Below are positions 56,164 to 64,000 of a DNA stretch of 64,000 nt, in pieces. The translations under genes were made by a program, and so were the position numbers. How positions within the stretch are numbered: position 1 is the stretch's first letter; every line of letters starts with the position of its first letter. The DNA comes from Haliotis asinina (Eukaryota > Mollusca > Gastropoda > Lepetellida > Haliotidae): the NCBI RefSeq assembly GCF_037392515.1, contig NC_090281.1, positions 52,306,753 through 52,370,752 of the forward strand, read 5' to 3'. The notes beneath the pieces were generated by a model that saw only the letters and a program-made list of their open reading frames with translations, did not search any database and was not told the DNA's origin.

Positions 56164-57788
56164 ATATAGCGCACATATCCACACACTAGTGCATGCTCAA
56201 GGAGCTGGTAGTTTTCCCTCGATCACTGGATGTCATCTCAACAGCACATCGTATTTCAATCTCAACTCCCTGGGGAGTATACAACTCTTGCTGCCACTAG
56301 GCGCACAGAGTTTATTGTGGCTCTCTCATCTTAACGAGGCACCCTATCGACAGCTTGGTGGACTGGGACACATAGTCACAGCACTTTGTACAAGTTTACT
56401 GCACGTTGCTGTACCCGCAACTAGGTGTATGCACGTGTTCATGTGGCCACCATCTGGTCATATACCAACGGATTCGTGGCTTCTTTTAAGTGCACAGGGT
56501 TGTGTACTGTACACTAGGGGTTGTGACAACACTGAAAGAGTCTGCACACAAAGTTGACTCCAAGGTTTTTTACACCCGATCACAGGTGGGCTCTATCCCG
56601 AAACCTCGCTGGATCACTAGTGGATCAAGTGACAGTCCCTCCATATGTAACTATATGTAACAGAGAATGTGGTATAGACTCTACATAACACAACATCATC
56701 TTACACATATCCGGGACAACCCAGGAGAGTCCCACCCAGTCACACTGTCAGCCTCACCGCCCTTCGAGCAAACACGACTCTTCAGTCTCCCAGGCGACAA
56801 TGAAGACATGATAGTGTTTACCCCCGCTCACACTGCTAAAGGAATCTATAAGGGAACCCAGTTAACGCCTTGGGTGAAGGTGGATATTAGTCAACGTTAC
56901 AGCATTGTGATTACGACGACCGTTGAGGATCGAGATTAAACAGACAAGTAACCTTTTATGGTGGGAATCCATGAGTTGTGTCAGGAGGATTAAACACCTA
57001 TAAACATTGAAACATCAACACCAGAGAATAATCATTCTCGATTGCCTTTAACAAATCCATTAGGTGAACAATGTTACATGGCTGTAACACTATATCAACG
57101 GATCTTTGAAATATAGCTTGTAATCCTTATACATGTATATAAAATACCAAGTGACATTTTCATAATTTGTAATACTTTTTTTATTTTTGTATGAACGGTG
57201 CAATAAGTTGGAGTTATGGCAGTATTATAATCACTATTATAGGATTCCGTGTTTTTACACCGTTATACTGATTGAAATAATATATTTATATATAATTAGA
57301 TTTCTAGAACTAGGTAACTTACACTGACAGACATATATCCACATATACATAAAAAGTAACCTCAGGATGGTTATAATGGTAGTTGTTCAACATACTAGTC
57401 AGGAAACAACTAGTCTTGGTCAACAATAATGTGGATTAACGTAACTATTAACAGTTAAGAGTATTAACCACACACTGGTGCATGGCGCTGTTCCAATTTT
57501 ACAATACAGGCAGAAATTCTGCAAACCAAAACAACTTTAAAAACCTTTATGTTAACATTACAGACCATAAAAAGGTGTGTCGATGAAGCCTAATACCCGG
57601 AATACTACTAGTAACAATGTGATACCTGGAATACTGCAAGTAACAATGTGCTCGCAAGTAGCAGAGACCATTAAGTTTCAACAACACATAACCTTTCGAC
57701 CGCGTTTAAGGGTATCTGCTGAAAATCACGATCCAGACTGCTAGTTGGTAATAAAAAACGTATCCACCCGAAAATAATGAACAATTAC

Positions 57789-57873
57789 CTTTTCGACGTT
57801 TGATTGCAGTTCTGTGGTGTTTACTACGGCTAGGTGACCCTAACTGACCACAGCAACAAATCCGACCCAACAT
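57789..57873 (-). CDS. Probable first coding exon of the same unknown gene
   Basis: Reads ATG at 57873 and 28 codons plus one base, ending in AAAAG before GTAATT (donor at 57788). The single G left over joins CC of the downstream exon to make an Ala codon, so the phase matches 54686-55407. The peptide begins MLGRICCCG and ends in a basic stretch (HRTAIKRRK). The triple Cys could be lipid-modified, which is speculation. An upstream ATG in another frame would make an overlapping short reading frame. A gene with further exons, or another first exon, remains possible. Confidence 0.45.
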
Positions 57874-58387
57874 AGTTCGCGGCCATTCAACAGTACCTCT
57901 GACATCGTTACCTGGGTGGCGGTGTTAGTGTGCAAATATATTAACAAGACATCTGAGCTGGTCGAGGAAATAACGAATATTGACTCTCCGGGGAGTTTTT
58001 TAAGGTGGGATACATCTTGTGAACACCTCTGCGTTCACGCTCTCACAACATTGACAGGCATGTATTCAAATTGTATCATGTAGCTTGGGTTTAATACGCG
58101 CCTGGCGTTATAAACAAATGTAACTGTGTTCAAGAACCTTCATTAAAGTTCTGAACAATGTATATTAAACTCTCACCTTGCCTGAGGAGAGTATTGTGTC
58201 ATTCGAGTGGTTTAAACTATCATTTGATCTCATGACAGGCGAGGTTGGTCGGTGAGAAGGGGCGTTGTTTTTGTTTCCATCCATCCCAAATAATAGGTCT
58301 TTGTGGATCTTCAGGAGAAATGTGGCTTCTGATTACGAGATCGGTTTTCTTTAATTTATCATATGAAAGATTTGAACTGAATACAAA

Positions 58388-58443
58388 TGAGAGAAAGAGA
58401 GAGCGAAAGGGAGAGAGAAAGAGGGAGAGGGAGAGAGAGAGAT
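58388..58443. repeat. GA-rich purine tract
   Basis: About 56 bases of GAGA with A and G variants, a polypurine run. Confidence 0.8.
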
Positions 58444-58870
58444 TTTGGAATCTACTATAAGGTCACCAGGTTAAATATGTGAAATACCAATCTTGGAACA
58501 GATTCAGTATTGGCATCTGAATTTGAACTATTACATAAACGTGAATCGTAAAGGTCACGTTGAAAAACTAAGAAATTACCTTAAAATGTATCCAGTAAAA
58601 CTCTCCAGATGTGCCCTTGTAATTACAGGTATTCTCAGGTGAATGCAAGTATACTGAAGGGTGACAGGTAGGTATATCTCCCTGAGCACGTCATACTGTC
58701 TTGAGGCGTTGATTAGATAATGTGAGAGACAGGACCATCTATCAGAGAATGTCCCCGTGTTGGGGGTAGGGGCTGTCCCCTGGGGGTACTGGTTAGGGTA
58801 CAGAGATTACAAATGTAATTAACACTGAGGCTAAACAGACAGATGTGATTGCTGGCTTCACTTTTTTCGA

Positions 58871-59134
58871 GTGCGTGAGTTTAGTTTTGCGCCACAACCA
58901 GCAATATTCCAGCTAAATGGCGGCGATCTGTAAATAATCGAGTCTGGACCAGACAATCCAGTGATCAACAACATGAGCATCGATTTGCGCAATTGGAAAC
59001 CGATGAAATGTGTCAACCAAGTCAGCGAGCCTGACCACCGGATCCTGTTAGTCGCCTCTTACGACAATCATAGTCGCCTTTTATGGCAAGCATGGGTTGC
59101 TGAAGGCCTATTCTACCCCGGGACCTTCACGGGT
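58871..59134 (-). mobile_element. SINE, longest copy in the window, with target-site duplication
   Basis: About 264 bases. Read on the minus strand it goes from CCCGTGAAGGTCCCGGGG to the tail GCGCAAAACTAAACTCACG. It includes the internal part (CTGGTCCAGACTCGATTATT) missing from the array copies. Flanking repeats are TCACTTTTTTCGA (58858-58870) and TCACTTGTTTCGA (59136-59148), with one mismatch. Confidence 0.85.
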
Positions 59135-59148
59135 CTCACTTGTTTCGA

Positions 59149-60352
59149 AATTCAGTCGAGGATGCATTTTGGTCCAACACTGCATGGGAAGGTATTTCAG
59201 TCATATCTCGCTGCATCATGTGAGAGAGTCCGAAGTAAACAGTATGTGTCAGTCTTTACGTTTAACACTTTGATGAAATCCATGAGTCCGAGCTAGGGGG
59301 TTATCTATGTGACCCTGGGATTCGAACCCCCGAAACCCATGACGGTAACTTGCGGCATGGAAGTTTGTATGGTGGACAATGGAGTCTATAGATACACAAT
59401 TTTTGGATCGGCATTCAAGGAATTAGTGAGCCAAAGACATATGATTTTATGGATGACAACTTCATGTTTTTAGCATAGAACAACGTCTCGGTGTAGATTT
59501 TACATCGCCATCAAGCTGAAAACGATAGATATTCGGTAAACAAGAAGCTATCATCCATAAAAATGTACGTTTCATACACGACTCCTGTTAATGAATGTGA
59601 CGTTTCGGCGATGGTATGGTTAGACGTTGGTGAGCCAGGTAAGGACAAATTTTATAGGTGAACAAGGTTTTACAGGTGATCCGTTGTTTCAATGCAGATG
59701 CTTGTATCGTTGTGGCAAACTTGCTTGACAGCAATACAAGAATCTGAAATCGAATCGCATCACCCGAATAAAGAAGGTGTTCATCCATAAAGTTTGTCCT
59801 TATTAAATCAATAATGGTTGTGGCTTATCACTTAAACCTGGTCAATACTAGGCTCAATACTAGTAACTGTAAAACCGATTCATGATAGTGTGAAGATTAC
59901 AGAAAGGTTGTTTTACTACTACCTAAAACCAATTACAACCTAACTCATAAAGCAGTGATGATACGAAGGTGTAAATCAGTTTCACTACTGATAAATGTCT
60001 GTGCCAATATACTTAACACAAGGTGTTGTATTCATGGTACAAATCCCTGAATGCACAAGTTTAAGTATCACTAGTGAGTGAGTGCCAGTTAGCCATCCAA
60101 CGTGTATGACAATGTGGAAACCCCATGTCGGAGATACGTAAACACGTGTAATTCAGGTCTAACAGGTTGATCACTTTGCTGAAACCGTCTAGTAATACCG
60201 TGGTGAGGAGGACAAACCAACCATAAATATTGGGTCAAATCTAGGAATGGAAAGAAAGATGTGAGCTTTCTGGTAGACCTAAGGGAGGCAACTCTGCTAT
60301 GTTGATAATATAGGGAAATGTACAAGTTGTGATATGACGAAATGTGGTAACG
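59149..60352. other. Spacer, nothing recognised
   Basis: Only short unsupported open frames. No RNA gene or regulatory block was recognised. Confidence 0.45.
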
Positions 60353-60502
60353 CTCAGTGAGGTTAGTTTTAAGCCCCCATAGCAATATCACGGTGGGGGA
60401 CATCAGAAACGGGCTACACACACATAGTGCCCATTTAGGGAATCGAACGGGTCTTCGGTGAGACTAGCGAACACCTTAACCACTAGACTACGCCACCGCC
60501 CG
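60353..60502 (-). mobile_element. tRNA-derived SINE with Pol III boxes
   Basis: On the minus strand: GGGCGGTGGCGTAGTCTAGTGG (box A TAGTCTAGTGG), box B CGTTCGATTCC, then ATGGGC and CCCACCGTGATATTGCTATG. The tail is short (CCTCACTGAGC). Same family as 51618-51766. Confidence 0.8.
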
Positions 60503-63236
60503 GGTAACGTATAAGGTTGTTTAAATACCATCAGTGTCACAATGCGACTTGAGTAACTGGTGTATTTGCTACCCGTTTTAACTCAGACAGTAATCTTCAG
60601 ACAGACAGTACGACTACATTCCTGTCAGATAAAAACGTGCCATGTATCAAGGCCCAATATATTCGCAGGTCGAGAAATAATCAGACTGCCAAACACGGCA
60701 TAGTTTGCTTGATAACAAGGTCACAACCTTGATTTCTATCACATACCAACATGGTGTTCTATTCAGCACTCTTAACGACATTGCATAACCGAGAACCCAG
60801 ATATAAATACCTTCAGTTCCCTTATCTTGATCTTTTGCGATCGGGATTTCTCCAAACCAGTTCGTGACCTTTTTAGTTGGAATAAATTAAGCAACTGCGA
60901 GGGTCAGCCCTACTCTTGAGCAAGAAGATTGTTCTGGGTAACATTCCATAAGCGTCTACCAGCACAAGGACCATTGTGCAATGCGTCTGAGCCATTTGGG
61001 TCTTGCTTGACCAGCGGTCAACAATAGACAGGACAAGCTGTTTGATAGATTGTGTCATAGGACATGTTGAACAAGCACAAGGTGATGTGTGACCTACTTG
61101 ATCACATTAACGTAACCTCGCAGGATCAATGCCATCCTGAGGGAGGATTTACTTGCCTTGGTGACATGTTTACCGACGCTGGCTCACATATAATACAATC
61201 TGGGAAATGAAATGGCGAGTTAAAATGCCTGAGCCAAGTCTAGAAACTTTTAAACGATATGATTATGTTTCTATACATGAATTGGAGTTTATCTGATGTG
61301 CATTCTGGGTGTTAAGCAATCAAAGCAATTGTTGTATATATCACATACATCCCTTATATATGTGTCTCCTTTCAAAACAAATTACACTAAATAAACAAAG
61401 TCCTCTGATAAACACACAGAAAGGATATATGCTGGCTGTGTCGACAAAAACAATGTACATCACATGTACAGTACTAAATAGAACAGACATGTATTGCGAG
61501 GGAATGAACCTTTAAACAGTTACAGGAACTTAACCTCTAAATGTCTATGACATATAGTCTGAGTGTAAACCTATGTTAACAGTAAGCTACATACAATAAA
61601 CATATCATACATACTTTGTAGACAACTCCACAACCCAGCTGGCTGTCCAAATATCTACTCTGGTCCCTCCGAGACGCAGACACAGTCTGTCATGTCTCGA
61701 TGTCGTGGCGGACTTAAATTACACGCTTGCTCAATTGTAGTTCCTCATCTCAAGCGACCCACGTGTTAATGACACGAGACTCCGTCTGTATGCTCCAACA
61801 CAACACCAAAACCTGGGTCTTTGTCTCCAAGATGGACCCTCTGAGTCAGCTAATGCTTTGATTCACCTAACCAAATAAACTGGCATTTGTCATGGTAGCC
61901 AGTGTTTGGAAACCATCCCAAATATGGTGATTATCAGAGAGGCAATCTGGTCCTAATCCCTGAGATGACCAAAGGATTAGAGGATTAGTCTTTAGAAGTA
62001 AGGGAAGTCATTTTCCGGTTTAGGTTTTGTTTATTTTGAAATTATCCCACTGGTCACGAGGAAGGTTTGTGTAAACATTCGTATCGCGCATCGCTTTGTA
62101 GAATGTACTATCAATGTATGGTTGTATTCGGAAATCAAAAGGCCACGTTTTACATGCAAAGTGTGAAGAAAGATCATAAAGTGATGAAGCGGGATATGAC
62201 ACTAGTCTGTCCGTTATTTCATCGTGATATTTTATTGTTTTTTCAAACTGAAGATAAGCATCTTCGGAAAACTATTTATCAAACATGCATACATGTACGT
62301 AATGTTAATCATTTATATCGAAACGTTGAATATACCATTGGCAGTGTTATCACGAAAGAAACTCTTTACATTCACAATTTAGAATAACACAGAGACCGCT
62401 GCTTATTAATTCAAGCACATTTCCCCATGGTACGGACTTTATTGCTCGGGAATATTAGCAAACACCACCTCAAGCAAATTATGGCACACGTGAACAATGA
62501 ATAATTTGTCTCGACGGCAATGGGGCCTATACACATGGGACTACTTCGTCGGCATACAACATCTTCAACGTTGTAAGCGAGGGAAATATGTTTTGAGACA
62601 AGTGAATCAAGTACATTTTCAGCAGACCGGTCTAAAACAACGAACAAGATTTTGGGTTAAATGACACCCCGACGCCATATCACAGACGGGAGTCCCGATA
62701 TAGGACCCCTTTTGTGCTATAGACATTCCCGAAGTAGTTAATTCACCAAACCTGTACATGTACTTGCGTGTTAACCCAATACTGTACAACTACAGCTACA
62801 TAGGACAGACGGCGATTAACACGCAGGCTACAGCATCCTGTAGGATTTAAACATAGTTTAGCGTATCTTGGTATCACTGATGAGGAAGAGGCATCATAGA
62901 GGGATCCAAGCGAGGGCTGTACACCATCCTTTTGTCCTGAAAGTTTATCAAAGGACCACTGAAACTCTGGTGAAAATGAACTGTGCACCCCTCTTTCTCG
63001 AAAAGCTGTATCCGCCCCTGAGCCTGCAGATTTAACACGACACGCGATACTTTGACACTCTTCTGTTGTAAAGTATTCATTAACTTCATTTGTTCGATGT
63101 ATCAGGTGAATACATTTTCAATTCTAACAATTTCAATTCATTATAGCACTGTAGGAACAAATAGCACATGATCGATCGTTTTAAAGTACATGCTTGAATG
63201 TTACTAAATGTTAAAAGACGGTTGAAATTAGTAAAG
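60503..63236. other. Spacer, no gene supported
   Basis: Short open frames only. A TATAAATACC sequence near 60801 resembles a TATA box, but no coding sequence follows it. Confidence 0.45.
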
Positions 63237-63395
63237 GGTGAGTGAGTGAGTTAAACCCCATATGTCAGTTTTATGTGGTTCAGATAAGGACACTGATATT
63301 TACAGTTTAGCTTAATCCTGAACAAACTTTAAGTCTAGGATTCGACCCCTAACAAGGGACCCGTAGTAGCAAGTACGTGAAGCCTTTACCTTTAA
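63237..63395 (-). mobile_element. Possible degenerate SINE
   Basis: It has an ACTC tail on the minus strand (AACTCACTCACTCACC) and a box B-like GGGTCGAATCC, but no clear box A. Family assignment is weak. Confidence 0.4.
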
Positions 63396-63404
63396 AAAAA
63401 GACG

Positions 63405-63437
63405 ATCAAGAGAGAGAGCGAGAGATAGAGAGAGGAA
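63405..63437. repeat. GA-rich purine tract
   Basis: AGAGAGAGAGCGAGAG and following GA repeats. After it, to the end of the window, no gene was seen. Confidence 0.7.
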
Positions 63438-64000
63438 GTGGGGTGGATATAGGGTCAGCTGCTTATAACATTTGAACCACATCAATACAAGACGTACCAA
63501 ATGTGACTAGATATGTATAATTTGTTTGTGTTTATTCCTCTGAAGTCAAGCAATCATTGATTCTGCTACACATAAATAAACACCCATTTGTTTACTCACA
63601 TATTCATCAAGTGAAAATCTTTATATTCAAAGTACTTCGGCCCAATACACTATAACTGTCTATAAACGAGTGTGTCTGTAAAGCCACTCAATGTACTGAC
63701 CACTTGGTCAGGTGAGATAACAACAAACAGGAAAAGGACGAGTTAATCCGTGTGTAGCAGGCCAAGACGCACGGGTGAGAGAGTACAGTCAGCCTACTGC
63801 TTGAGTTTCAGTCTACAATGCTGCTACTGTATTGCTCGCGGATTATGTATTGTCTATGCTATAACTGCGTTGTATGAAGTTACAGAGAAAGTGACTTGCC
63901 TAGACTTGATGTGTTTTTTAGAATTATGTTCTCAAGTATGAAACTTGATTTTAAGGAACCAGAAAGATTATCTGATGAGTGTCCTGTTAGTATTTCGTTG

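Noticed and set aside
56189-56557. 122-codon plus-strand open frame
   Set aside because: It follows a GATA microsatellite and reads like repeat DNA. The peptide has no recognisable domain and no splice or promoter signals stand out.

Overview
The window looks like nuclear DNA of a gastropod mollusc, most likely an abalone (Haliotis-like). The reasons are eukaryotic gene structure (TATA boxes, AATAAA signals, a probable spliced gene) and several families of short retroposons with ACTC/CTCA-type tails of a kind I associate with abalone genomes. No database search was possible, so species and family names rest on recognition.

Positions 1-42.5 kb are a tandem array of intronless, secreted arylsulfatase genes of the ARSB/I/J type. 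Six full-length copies start at 979, 10055, 19132, 26212, 33293 and 40870. Four are open over 480 codons (979, 10055, 26212, 40870). Two are broken by one change each: a one-base deletion at 19268-19270 and a nonsense codon at 34154. Two older, heavily decayed copies (5729, 14805) and three 3'-end remnants (22277, 29358, 36447) lie between them. Each full-length copy has a TATA box starting exactly 39 bases before its ATG. A GATA-type site lies 13 bases upstream of that box, so the mRNA leaders should be very short.

The array can be phased as five units whose boundaries all fall near codon 220 of the sulfatase gene: 1636-10711 and 10712-19787 (9076 bp each), 19788-26868 and 26869-33949 (7081 bp each), and 33950-41526 (7577 bp). 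Neighbouring units of the same class are almost identical, so the duplications or conversions are recent, or partly an assembly effect. The sulfatase genes at unit joints are therefore chimeras. The 7.08-kb unit itself appears to have formed by recombination between two copies of a SINE, one in the 3' flank of a gene and one inside a pseudogene. The last unit carries an 11-copy, 48-bp minisatellite where its sisters carry a single copy.

Positions 42.5-64 kb are single-copy, gene-poor DNA with retroposons, two palindromic repeats, a 28-bp minisatellite (51.8-52.2 kb), a poly-C run and purine tracts. One probable gene lies on the minus strand: a two-exon gene (57873-57789 and 55407-54686) coding for about 268 residues of unknown function, with matching splice phase.

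Functionally, the array would supply several near-identical secreted sulfatases under one promoter design. Digestion of sulfated algal or matrix polysaccharides is an inference from the likely host's biology, not something the sequence shows.
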